A stretch of 33,119 nt of DNA. Origin: Pseudomonadota bacterium (GTDB taxonomy: Bacteria > Pseudomonadota > Gammaproteobacteria > Burkholderiales > Burkholderiaceae_C). Below the pieces are notes generated by a model. The model did not search any database. It was given only the letters and a program-made list of their open reading frames with translations, and had not been told where the DNA came from. Positions 6,648 through 13,757 of this stretch are shown here, piece by piece. Numbering within the stretch: position 1 is the first letter of the stretch; the number at the start of each line of letters is the position of its first letter. The translations under genes and the position numbers were made by a program. The stretch covers positions 1 through 33,119 of the forward strand of contig JAGTRL010000011.1 of the NCBI GenBank assembly GCA_018261815.1, written 5' to 3'.

Positions 6648-7627
6648 GGGCCTGCGCCTTGCTTCGGCGCGCCGAAGAGCCGGTCGGTCAAGCGCACGTA
6701 CCACGCACCGGCCTGCACCTGGACCACGTAGGCCAGCGCGATCAGCAGCGCGGCATCGGCGCCTTGGTCGCGGAACACGCCAATGGCGATGGCCAGCGCG
6801 ATCGACAGGTTGCGCATCACCGTACCGTACACCAGCGCGATCGCGTCACCGCGGGCAAAGAGCGCCCGGCCGATCAGCGTGGACAGCACGAAGTTCAGCG
6901 CGTACATCAGTACCAGCGGCAGCAGCAGGCCGAGCAGCATCTGCGGCGCGCGCAGGATGTCGGGCGCCTTCAGGGCCATCGACACGAACACGATGCCGAG
7001 CACGCCGACGGTCGACCAGGGCGGGAACTTCGGCTTCAGCTGGGCATTGAAGCGTTCCGCCCCGTGGCGCGCGACCAGCAGCTTCTGCGTCAGGTGGCCC
7101 AGCGCCATCGGCAGGAACACGATCAGACCGATCTGCCGCGCCACCTGGCCCATCGGGATCTCGATCACCGCGCCGAGCAGCGCGCTCAGGTACAGCGGCG
7201 TCAGCAGCGAACCGGCAACCAGACCGATGACCGTCATCTTCACCGCCGCCGGCACGTTGCCCTTGGCGAAGCCGGTCCAGGAGATGGTCATGCCCGAGGT
7301 CGGCAGCAGCGCGGTCAGCAGCAGCGCCAGGCGGGCGCCCGGTTGCTGCTCGAAAAAGAGCAGCCCCAGCCCCGAGCCGACCAGCGGCATCAGCACGAAG
7401 TTGATGGCGAGCGCCGTGGCCTGAAGCTTGCTGCCGCCGCGTGCCACCAGGGCGCGCAGGTTCATGGTCACCATCATCGGGTAGACCATCAGGAAGGTCA
7501 GCGGCAGGATGGCCCATTGGAGGAAAGCGGCATCGGTCACGGCACCGAAAGCCAGGCCGAGCGCCATGGCGCCCGGAATGCTCCACACCAGATTCTTCTG
7601 CAGCCAGGAGAGCATCGAATCCATCAT
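6644..7627 (-). CDS. ACR3/bile-acid:sodium-symporter (BASS) superfamily transporter
   Basis: 327 residues, almost entirely hydrophobic with about ten membrane helices. These are the size and profile of the ACR3/BASS superfamily. Recognisable stretches are FLMVYPMMVTMNL (helix 2), TALLPTSGMTISWTGFAKGN (helix 4 and the crossover region) and YGTVMRNLSIALAIAIG (helix 9), which matches the conserved R-N-(L/A)-x-x-A signature of these carriers. It may export arsenite (ACR3) or carry an organic anion. The usual Cys-containing helix-4 motif of characterised ACR3 pumps is not seen, so I do not name it arsB/acr3. Two tandem ATGs (7627, 7624) follow AAAGG. It is the first gene of the operon and divergent from the Crp/Fnr regulator. 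Confidence 0.82.
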   Translation of the reverse strand: MMDSMLSWLQKNLVWSIPGAMALGLAFGAVTDAAFLQWAILPLTFLMVYPMMVTMNLRALVARGGSKLQATALAINFVLMPLVGSGLGLLFFEQQPGARLALLLTALLPTSGMTISWTGFAKGNVPAAVKMTVIGLVAGSLLTPLYLSALLGAVIEIPMGQVARQIGLIVFLPMALGHLTQKLLVARHGAERFNAQLKPKFPPWSTVGVLGIVFVSMALKAPDILRAPQMLLGLLLPLVLMYALNFVLSTLIGRALFARGDAIALVYGTVMRNLSIALAIAIGVFRDQGADAALLIALAYVVQVQAGAWYVRLTDRLFGAPKQGAGP

Positions 7628-7714
7628 CGGCCTTTCGTGGCGTCGCAGCCGGTCAGCGCGCCAAGGCCCGGCAACGGGACACCATGCGCGCCGCCTGATT
7701 CCATAAGCGTCTGC

Positions 7715-7722
7715 TAATATTA
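7715..7722. promoter_or_regulatory. AT-rich palindrome in the divergent transporter/regulator promoter region
   Basis: TAATATTA is a perfect 8-bp palindrome in a 121-bp divergent spacer (7628-7748) that is otherwise GC-rich. Read rightward, TAATAT resembles a -10 element (one mismatch to TATAAT) about 30 bp before the regulator's ATG, but no good -35 lies 16-18 bp upstream. On the minus strand TTGCCG lies about 17-18 bp before TTATGGA, a weak candidate promoter for the transporter operon that would place the palindrome in its spacer. It could also be an operator for the adjacent Crp/Fnr-type protein. Confidence 0.35.
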
Positions 7723-7748
7723 ACGGCAAGCCGTCGGAGGGCTGCCAT

Positions 7749-8480
7749 ATGCTGATGCGCGCCCAAGCCCTGTATCTCGAGAACGCAACCCATCCCCAGG
7801 CGCGGGCCTGCGCCTGCTGCGAGGTGCGCCGCGGGTCGTTGTTCGGTGTGCTCGACGCGAGCGCGCTCGATCGCATCCGTGCCCATGTTGCTGCGCCGCA
7901 GCTCAAAACCGGCGAGTACGTCTATTCGCGCGGCGAGTCCGGCGGCGCGGTGTACACCATCCGCGTCGGCATCGTGCGCTTCGAGCGCACCACCGAGGGT
8001 GGCCGACGCCGCATCCTGCGCATGGCCTCGCGCGGCGACCTGATCGGCCAGGAGGCGCTGCTCGACCGGCCCTACGGCGACGATGCGGTGGCCTGCACGC
8101 CGGTGGAACTGTGCCGCATCCCTGCGTCGCTGGTGCGCGAGCTCGGCGACACGCAATCCACCTTGCGCTACGAGCTGATGAACCGCTGGCAGCGTGCGCT
8201 GGACGAGGCCGAGACCTGGGCTACCGAGCTGCCAGCCGGCTCGGCGCGGCGGCGCGTGCTGAAGCTGCTCTTGCTGCTGGCACGGCATGCCGATGCCGAG
8301 GGTCGCATGTGGCTGCCTCAGCGCAACGAGATCGGTGACATGCTCGACATGACGCTGGAAACCTCCAGCCGCCAGATCAGCCAGCTGCGCCGCGAGGGCC
8401 TCATCGAGCTGCTCGACACGCGCCAGGCCCGCGTGCACCTGCCGGCCTTGCAGGCGGCGCTGCAGGCCGAGGACGCCTGA
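7749..8480 (+). CDS. Crp/Fnr-family transcriptional regulator with N-terminal cysteine cluster
   Basis: 243 residues. The cyclic-nucleotide-binding-type beta-roll covers about 33-125 (GEYVYSRGESGGAVYTI, then GDLIGQEALL). A dimerisation helix spans about 135-160 and a Crp-type winged helix about 165-235, with recognition region MLDMTLETSSRQISQLRREGLI. Cysteines at 21, 23 and 24 precede the beta-roll, with Cys116 and Cys122 inside it. Their general placement recalls FNR, which uses three N-terminal and one internal Cys to bind [4Fe-4S], but the spacing (C-x-C-C) differs. It may sense redox, oxygen or NO, or a ligand; this is inference. GGAGG lies 8 bases before the ATG. It is divergent from the transporter operon, a likely target. 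Confidence 0.88.
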   Translation: MLMRAQALYLENATHPQARACACCEVRRGSLFGVLDASALDRIRAHVAAPQLKTGEYVYSRGESGGAVYTIRVGIVRFERTTEGGRRRILRMASRGDLIGQEALLDRPYGDDAVACTPVELCRIPASLVRELGDTQSTLRYELMNRWQRALDEAETWATELPAGSARRRVLKLLLLLARHADAEGRMWLPQRNEIGDMLDMTLETSSRQISQLRREGLIELLDTRQARVHLPALQAALQAEDA

Positions 8481-8526
8481 GCGCGTCGCGGCCGGTGCGG
8501 TCGCGCGTCGCCTCCCGTCGGCCTGT

Positions 8527-9462
8527 CTATTCGCGCTCCAGCTCCAGATAGGTGCGGCTGGCGTTGCCCGGCATCAGCTCGCTGGCGTTGAGCAGCCGCA
8601 GGTAAGGCCCGGTATCGAAGGAACGCACAGCCGCGCTGACATCGATGCCTTCGTCCACCGCCTTCTTCATGTGCGCGCGCAGCGCCAGCAGGTAGGCCTG
8701 GGTGTCGGCCCGCGCCGTGTCCAGGTCAGTGACGCGGCCATGGCCCGGCACGATGTGCAACGGCGCCAGCGACTCGATAACTGCGAAGCTCTCCAGCCAA
8801 TGCTTCGTGTGGCTGACCGGTATCACGCCGAGCATGCGTTCGACATAGACCACGTCGCCGCTGAACAGCACCCGGCTGGCCGGCAGCCACACCATCATGT
8901 CGCCCGGCGTATGGGCGCCGCCGCGGTGCTTGAACTCGAAGACGACGCCTCCCAGGTCCAGGCGCTCGTCGCCGCCGCGGATCCAGCGGGTCGGCAGGGT
9001 CGGCACGGTGCCGCGCGCCTTGTCGCCCAGCACGGCCTGCAGCGACTGCAGATGGTCGTTGCCGCGGTTGCGCATGTCGGCCTCGCCGCCGGCGTGGGCG
9101 ATGAGCTCGGCCCCCAGTGCCTGGAAGTAGCCGTTGCCGAGCCAGCGGTGGTCCTGCCCGCCGGTGTTGATGACCCAGCGCACCGGCAGCGGGCTGACGC
9201 GGCGGGCCGCGTCGTGGAGCTGGCGCGCGCCCTGGTAGGTGGCACCGCTGTCGATGAGCACCGCACCGCCGGGTGTGAGCACCAGGCCCAGGTTCGCGTT
9301 CAGCCCTTCGTTGCCTGCCGTGCGTGCGCCGGTCTCGCCGACGAAGGCGTACACGCCCTCGGTCACGCGCTCGAAGCGCACCTCGACGGCCTGCGCCGCC
9401 GCGCCACACAGCAGCGTGATGCCCAGCGCGACGGCGCGCCACCGGCCGAAAGGCGGCTTCAT
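8527..9462 (-). CDS. Exported metallo-beta-lactamase-fold hydrolase (SoxH-like), variant metal site
   Basis: 311 residues. A Sec signal peptide covers about 8-25 (VALGITLLCGAAAQA). The MBL fold follows: LNANLGLVLTPGGAVLIDSG (strand pair and Asp71), then WVINTGGQDHRWLGN (about 97-110), His184 in GGAHTPGD, Asp203 in FSGDVVY and His241 in PGHG. In ordinary members the second element reads HxHxDH. Here only Asp104-His105 remain and the first two metal His are Gly/Gln, with one residue fewer. The closest relatives I recognise are SoxH-like periplasmic hydrolases, some of which I recall with the same GGQDH variant. It starts 13 bp after the ALDC-like gene with GAGGGG overlapping that stop, so it is the last gene of the operon. 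Substrate unknown. Confidence 0.82.
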   Translation of the reverse strand: MKPPFGRWRAVALGITLLCGAAAQAVEVRFERVTEGVYAFVGETGARTAGNEGLNANLGLVLTPGGAVLIDSGATYQGARQLHDAARRVSPLPVRWVINTGGQDHRWLGNGYFQALGAELIAHAGGEADMRNRGNDHLQSLQAVLGDKARGTVPTLPTRWIRGGDERLDLGGVVFEFKHRGGAHTPGDMMVWLPASRVLFSGDVVYVERMLGVIPVSHTKHWLESFAVIESLAPLHIVPGHGRVTDLDTARADTQAYLLALRAHMKKAVDEGIDVSAAVRSFDTGPYLRLLNASELMPGNASRTYLELERE

Positions 9463-9475
9463 CGCATCGTGCCCC

Positions 9476-10258
9476 TCAACGCAGCGGCAGCTTCAGCACC
9501 GCCCCCGCGGCGATGCTGAAACGGTCGACATGGCCGGACACCGTGGCGTCCGCTTCGGTGAAGTGGATGTGCAGGCGCTCGCCCGGGTGCGACACCACGC
9601 CCTCCAGCGCCGGCCCGCTGTACAAGCCCACCAACTGGCCGCTTGCGCCCGGCTGGCGGAACACACGCATGCCGGAGCGGGCGTTGGCGTGGCCGGCGCC
9701 GTGTCCGCCGTGACCGCCGGGTGAGCCCGCCGCCGGCGCCTCGCCCGTCACCACATGCCACAGCAGGTGCGGAAAGCGCCCTTCGACACGGAACACGAAA
9801 GGCTGCTCGGTGGACAGGCCGACGGTGGGCGCCTGCTGGCGCAGGAACGCTTCGAAGGCGGCCGCGTCCAGATCGCTCGGCACCACGACGTCGCGCCACG
9901 CGGCGACCCGCGCGGCGGCGAACAGCAGCGCCTGCTCCTGCGCCTCGGGCGGTCGGGTGCGGCCTTGCGCGTCGCTGCCCGGGCTGACGAGCAGCCGGCC
10001 GTCGAGCTGGACGATCTCGCCCTGCAAGCCGGCGGTAGCGCCCAGGCCCCAATGGCCCGTGCCCTGCGGCAGCGCCCGCAGTTCGACCTGGCCGGCGCTA
10101 TCGCCGCCCTGCGTCATGCGCTGGAAATTGCCGACGTGGACGAAGTCGAAGGGCAGCGCGGTCGCCAGGGCGGCGCTGCCGGCGAGGGCCGCCGCGCCCA
10201 GCGCACGCCACCCGCGGCCCGGCCGGGCGCCTGCGCGATGCGTGGTCAAAGCCGCCAT
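9476..10258 (-). CDS. Exported acetolactate-decarboxylase-like protein
   Basis: 260 residues. The N terminus has arginines and then a hydrophobic Ala/Leu stretch (about 18-35), a probable signal sequence. The mature part follows the alpha-acetolactate decarboxylase (BudA/AldB) plan: HWGLGATAGLQGEIVQLDG (Glu81), PFVFRVEGRF, then His230-x-His232 and His243 in LHIHFTEADATVSGH. The 11-residue spacing is that of the zinc ligands in characterised decarboxylases. Two oddities: the position of the catalytic Arg in the known enzymes appears to be His168 (W-H-V-V), and a His/Gly insertion GGHGGHGAGH sits at 181-190. Classical enzymes make acetoin from acetolactate; an exported homologue beside a rhodanese and MBL protein may act on something else. 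ATG at 10258 follows AAGGAAA. Confidence 0.75.
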   Translation of the reverse strand: MAALTTHRAGARPGRGWRALGAAALAGSAALATALPFDFVHVGNFQRMTQGGDSAGQVELRALPQGTGHWGLGATAGLQGEIVQLDGRLLVSPGSDAQGRTRPPEAQEQALLFAAARVAAWRDVVVPSDLDAAAFEAFLRQQAPTVGLSTEQPFVFRVEGRFPHLLWHVVTGEAPAAGSPGGHGGHGAGHANARSGMRVFRQPGASGQLVGLYSGPALEGVVSHPGERLHIHFTEADATVSGHVDRFSIAAGAVLKLPLR

Positions 10259-10268
10259 CGGGTTTCCT

Positions 10269-10724
10269 TCAGCCACCGGGCGCGACCACCGGCCAGCCGC
10301 GGCGCACCCATTCGGCCATGCCGCCGTCGACATAGCGCACATGGCCATAGCCCTGCTGCCGCAGCGCCTTCAGCGTGGACGACGAGCGGTTCTGGGTGTT
10401 GCAGATCAGCAGCACCGGCCGTGCCGGATCGGTGGGGATCTCCGCCAGGCGTTGCCGCAGCTGCGACATCGGCAGCAGCTTTGCGCCCGCGGCCACGCCG
10501 CGCGCATGTTCCTGCGGCTCGCGGATGTCGATCAGCAGCGCGCGGCCGGCCTCATGGGCCTCGCGCGCCGCCTGCAGCGACACCGCATCGGCGGCCTGCG
10601 CGCCGGAATTGGAGAACACCGCGACCAGCACGCCCAAAGCCAGCGGCAGGGCCAGCAGGGCGAGTCGGCGCGAGCGCGTCTTGGGAAGAGAGATTGGGCT
10701 CGTCATGGCTAGAGTATTACTCAT
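10269..10724 (-). CDS. Exported or membrane-anchored single-domain rhodanese
   Basis: Up to 151 residues. A hydrophobic segment (about 21-38, LALLALPLALGVLVAVF) ending GAQA-ADA indicates export or an N-terminal anchor. The rhodanese domain covers about 46-145: LLIDIREPQEHARG (CH2A region), then the active loop CNTQNRSS with Cys108 and Arg113, and GGMAEWVRRGWPV at the end. Known chemistry: the loop Cys carries a persulfide and transfers sulfane sulfur to an acceptor. The start may be ATG 10724 or ATG 10706 (MTSPIS...); neither has a clear ribosome-binding site. It lies 73 bp after amiC and 10 bp before the ALDC-like gene, so it heads an exported three-gene set and may have its own promoter. 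Confidence 0.85.
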   Translation of the reverse strand: MSNTLAMTSPISLPKTRSRRLALLALPLALGVLVAVFSNSGAQAADAVSLQAAREAHEAGRALLIDIREPQEHARGVAAGAKLLPMSQLRQRLAEIPTDPARPVLLICNTQNRSSSTLKALRQQGYGHVRYVDGGMAEWVRRGWPVVAPGG

Positions 10725-10733
10725 TGCTTATAT
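10712..10733 (-). promoter_or_regulatory. AT-rich element and small dyad at the rhodanese start
   Basis: Within a GC-rich spacer, 10712-10733 is AT-rich. On the minus strand it reads TATAAG (a possible -10), then GAGTA-A-TACTC, a 5-bp perfect dyad with a one-base centre (10712-10722). If translation starts at 10706 the dyad sits just before the gene as a possible operator or promoter. If it starts at 10724 the dyad is coding. Weak evidence. Confidence 0.25.
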
Positions 10734-10797
10734 TCAGGAAAGGGCCGATGGCTTCGAAGCGCTGCCGGCGGCAGCGCCGCCTGACGGCGGGCGGGCT

Positions 10798-12168
10798 TCA
10801 AAGCGGCCTGTTGCGGGCCAGCGGCGGGTTGCGGGCAAAGTAGCGGCGGATGCCGGTGGCCAGCGCCTCGACCAGCTGCGCCTGGTAGTCGGGGTCGCGC
10901 AAGCGCGCCTCTTCCTCGGGGTTGGAGATGAAGGCCGTCTCCACCAGGATGCTGGGCACGTCGGGCGCCTTCAGCACGGCAAAGCCGGCCTGCTCGACCT
11001 TACGCTTGTGCAGCCGGCCGACGCGGCCCAGCGGCGCCAACACCTCGTTGCCGAGCTTCAGGCTGTCCTTGATCTGCGCAGCGGTGCTCATGTCGAGCAT
11101 GGCCTGCATCACCTGCTTGTCCCGGACCGCGGCGACGTTGATGCCGCCCACCAGGTCGGCGGCGTTCTCGCGCTGTGCCATCCAGCGCGCCGCGGCACTG
11201 GTGGCGCCGCTCTGGCTGAGCGCGAACACGCTGGCGCCACGCGCCTCGCGCCGCATGAAGGCGTCGGCGTGGATCGACACGAACAGGTCCGCCTGCACCC
11301 GACGCGCCTTGCGCACACGTTCATGCAGCGGCACGAAGAAGTCGGCATCGCGCGTCATCATCACGCGCATGTTCGGCTGGGCGTTCAGCTTGTCGCGCAG
11401 TTGCAGCGCGACCTGCAGCACCACGTCCTTCTCGCGCGTGCCGGCGGGGCCGACGGCGCCCGGGTCTTCCCCACCGTGGCCTGGGTCGAGCGCCACGATG
11501 ATCAGCCGGTCGATGCGCCGCTGCAGCGCCGCGCTGGGCGGCTCGGGCTGCGCTGGCGGGGCCCTGGTCTGCATCGGCGCCGGCGCTGCCGGCACGCCCG
11601 GCAGAGCCAGTGCCGGAGCCGGAGCCGGAGCCGGCAGCACACCCTTGTCGACCCGGGCGATGAACTCACCCAGCGCGTCCTGCATGCTGCGTGCGGCCTC
11701 CTTGTCGGCAGCCTCCTTGTCGCGGATCAGCGCCAGCAGCGGGTCGTGCTCGTGCGTCGGGTACAGGTCGAAGACCAGGCGGTGCCGGTAGGCGGCCACG
11801 GGCTCCAGCGTGAACTGCTGCGGCGCCACCGGCTGCTTCAGGTCCAGCACCAGGCGCACCACGCGCGGCGCGTTCTGGCCGACGCGCACGCCGGCGATGA
11901 ACGGATCGTCGGGCTGCACCTTGCCGACCAGCTCGCGCAGGCCCAGGTCGAGCGACAGGTCGTCGATGTCGATCATCAGCCGCGGCGGATTCTGCAGCAG
12001 CTGGTGGCGCGCGCTCAGCGGCTGGTCGGACTCGAGCGTGACGCGGGTGTAGTCCTCGGCCGGCCAGACGCGCACGCCGACGATGGTCGCGGCAAGGGCT
12101 CGGCCGACGGCACCGAACGCCAGCACCAGCGCGCCCAGGCGCTGCAATGCGGCGCGGCGCCCGCTCAT
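10798..12168 (-). CDS. amiC: N-acetylmuramoyl-L-alanine amidase, AmiC type (AMIN + Amidase_3)
   Basis: 456 residues. The N terminus SGRRAALQRLGALVLAFG has a twin-arginine-like motif before the hydrophobic stretch; E. coli AmiA and AmiC are Tat substrates. An AMIN domain (about 29-135) targets the division site, and a Pro/Ala linker (about 178-212) follows. The zinc amidase domain (about 222-445) has His231 (DPGHGG), Glu246 (REKDV), His300 (SIHAD) and catalytic Glu410 (LVETAFISN). An insert at about 320-375 corresponds to the regulatory helix of division amidases that EnvC/NlpD-type activators displace. Known role: splitting septal peptidoglycan during cell separation in the periplasm. Its ATG overlaps the tsaE stop as ATGA, and the tsaE-amiC pair is common in proteobacteria. 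Confidence 0.95.
   Translation of the reverse strand: MSGRRAALQRLGALVLAFGAVGRALAATIVGVRVWPAEDYTRVTLESDQPLSARHQLLQNPPRLMIDIDDLSLDLGLRELVGKVQPDDPFIAGVRVGQNAPRVVRLVLDLKQPVAPQQFTLEPVAAYRHRLVFDLYPTHEHDPLLALIRDKEAADKEAARSMQDALGEFIARVDKGVLPAPAPAPALALPGVPAAPAPMQTRAPPAQPEPPSAALQRRIDRLIIVALDPGHGGEDPGAVGPAGTREKDVVLQVALQLRDKLNAQPNMRVMMTRDADFFVPLHERVRKARRVQADLFVSIHADAFMRREARGASVFALSQSGATSAAARWMAQRENAADLVGGINVAAVRDKQVMQAMLDMSTAAQIKDSLKLGNEVLAPLGRVGRLHKRKVEQAGFAVLKAPDVPSILVETAFISNPEEEARLRDPDYQAQLVEALATGIRRYFARNPPLARNRPL
11612..11634. repeat. Short hexanucleotide tandem repeat in the amiC linker
   Basis: GCCGGA is repeated three times and followed by GCCGG within amiC. The repeat encodes part of the Pro-Ala alternating linker. 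Units are a multiple of three, so slippage would lengthen or shorten the linker without breaking the frame. Confidence 0.6.
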
Positions 12169-12644
12169 GCCAGCAGCTCGACGCCGCACGGCGTCAGGGC
12201 CTGCAGCGTGACGCGACGCTGCGTCTCGTCGATGGCCTCGATGTGCACGCGCAGATCGGGCAGCGGCAGCATCGGTTCGGCCCGCTGCGGCCACTCGGCC
12301 AGCTTCAGACCCGGCGCGGCGAAAGCCTCGCGAAAACCGGCGTCCTCCCACTCGCGCGGGTCGGCGAAACGGTAGAAATCGAAGTGCGAGATCTCCAGCC
12401 CCGGCAGCGAGTAGGTTTCGAGTACGGTGTAGGTGGGACTCTTGATGCGCCCGTGCACACCCAACGCGCGCAGCAGGTGGCGCGCGAAGGTGGTCTTGCC
12501 GGCGCCGAGTTCGCCGCGCAACTCGACGTAGGCATTGCGCAGTGCTTCGTGGCGGGCCAAGGTGGCGGCGAAGTCGGCGCAGGCGCCTTCGTCGGGCCAT
12601 TGCACGGTGCGGGTTTCTAGAATCGGCGCATGCGTGAGCGTCAT
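12165..12644 (-). CDS. tsaE: tRNA threonylcarbamoyladenosine biosynthesis ATPase TsaE
   Basis: 159 residues, typical for TsaE. The Walker A is GELGAGKTT (44-52, Lys50). The family switch motif is SPTYT (69-73), followed by HFDFYR (87-92) and LAEWPQ (Glu117). Known role: with TsaB and TsaD it forms the t6A37 tRNA modification complex, with ATP hydrolysis by TsaE needed for turnover. Cytoplasmic. The only suitable start, ATG at 12644, lies 15 bp inside the divergent queG reading frame, so the two genes overlap head to head. There is no Shine-Dalgarno-like sequence before it, which fits a short-leader or leaderless message. Confidence 0.93.
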   Translation of the reverse strand: MTLTHAPILETRTVQWPDEGACADFAATLARHEALRNAYVELRGELGAGKTTFARHLLRALGVHGRIKSPTYTVLETYSLPGLEISHFDFYRFADPREWEDAGFREAFAAPGLKLAEWPQRAEPMLPLPDLRVHIEAIDETQRRVTLQALTPCGVELLA

Positions 12645-13757
12645 CACTTCGATGGGCAGCAACTGCTGGTGCAGTTGCGGGAGTGGGCGCATGGGCTGGG
12701 ATTCTCCCAGATCGGTGTGTCCGGGGTGGACCTGGGCTCGGCCGAGGCGGGCCTGCACGACTGGCTGGCGCTGGGCTTCCACGGTTCGATGCACTACATG
12801 CAGCGTCACGGCGCCAGGCGCGCCCGTCCGGCCGAGCTGGTGCCGGGCACGGTGAGCGTGATCACGGCGCGCATGGACTACCTGCCGCGCGGCACGGCGC
12901 CGGGCTGGCAGGCGGTGGAGTGGCAGCGCCTGCGCAGCCCGAAGCAGGCCGCGGTGTCGATCTACGCCCGCGGCCGCGACTACCACAAGGTGCTGCGCGC
13001 GCGGCTGCAAGTGCTGGCCGAGCGGCTGGCGCAGCAGGTCGGCCCGCTCGGCGCGCGCGTGTTCACCGACTCGGCGCCGGTGCTCGAGGTGGAGCTGGCC
13101 GCGCGCAGTGGCCTGGGCTGGCGCGGCAAGCACACGCTGGCCCTGCAGCGCGAGGGTGGTTCGATGTTCTTCCTGGGCGAGATCTTCGTCGACCTGGCCT
13201 TGCCGCCCACGCCGCCGGCCGCGGCACATTGCGGCAGTTGCAGTGCCTGCATCGACGTGTGCCCGACTCAGGCCATCGTCGCGCCCTACCGGCTGGACGC
13301 GCGGCGCTGCATCTCCTACCTGACCATCGAGCACGACGGTGCCATCGCGCCGGACCTGCGGCCGTTGCTGGGCAACCGCATCTACGGCTGCGACGACTGC
13401 CAGCTGGTGTGCCCGTGGAACAAGTATGCCCAGGTCACGAGCCTGCCCGACTTCGATGCGCGCTCGCCGCTGAACAGCGCCACGCTGCTGCAGCTGTGGG
13501 CCTGGGACGAAGCCGAGTTCCTGCGACGCAGCGAGGGCAGTGCGATCCGTCGCATCGGTCATGTGCGCTGGCAGCGCAACCTGGCGGTGGCGCTTGGCAA
13601 CGCGCTGCGCGCTTCACCCGATGCCGACATCGAAGCGGCGCTGCGCCAGCGCCTGGCCGCGGCCGGCGAACTGCTGGCCGAGCACATCGCCTGGGCGCTG
13701 CGCCAGCTCAACGTGCCGACAGCGACGCCAGCACCGCCAGCCACAGCGGCAGGCTGA
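12630..13757 (+). CDS. queG: Epoxyqueuosine reductase
   Basis: 375 residues. The catalytic acid Asp147 lies in FTDSAPVLEVELA, the conserved cobalamin-site motif of QueG. Two [4Fe-4S] clusters are indicated by CGSCSACIDVCP (Cys201, 204, 207, 211) and by Cys227 plus YGCDDCQLVCPWNK (Cys254, 257, 261). Known role: cobalamin-dependent reduction of epoxyqueuosine to queuosine at the wobble base of tRNAs in the cytoplasm. An in-frame TAG lies 9 bases before the ATG at 12630 (TAG AAT CGG CGC ATG), so this is the earliest start, and it overlaps the start of tsaE by 15 bp. The 3' end overlaps the AEC transporter gene by 50 bp. Confidence 0.95.
   Translation: MRERHHFDGQQLLVQLREWAHGLGFSQIGVSGVDLGSAEAGLHDWLALGFHGSMHYMQRHGARRARPAELVPGTVSVITARMDYLPRGTAPGWQAVEWQRLRSPKQAAVSIYARGRDYHKVLRARLQVLAERLAQQVGPLGARVFTDSAPVLEVELAARSGLGWRGKHTLALQREGGSMFFLGEIFVDLALPPTPPAAAHCGSCSACIDVCPTQAIVAPYRLDARRCISYLTIEHDGAIAPDLRPLLGNRIYGCDDCQLVCPWNKYAQVTSLPDFDARSPLNSATLLQLWAWDEAEFLRRSEGSAIRRIGHVRWQRNLAVALGNALRASPDADIEAALRQRLAAAGELLAEHIAWALRQLNVPTATPAPPATAAG

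Noticed and set aside
4875-6731. 618-codon open frame on the plus strand
   Set aside because: It lies antisense to pldA and the flavodoxin-like gene, whose motifs and catalytic spacing are intact on the minus strand.
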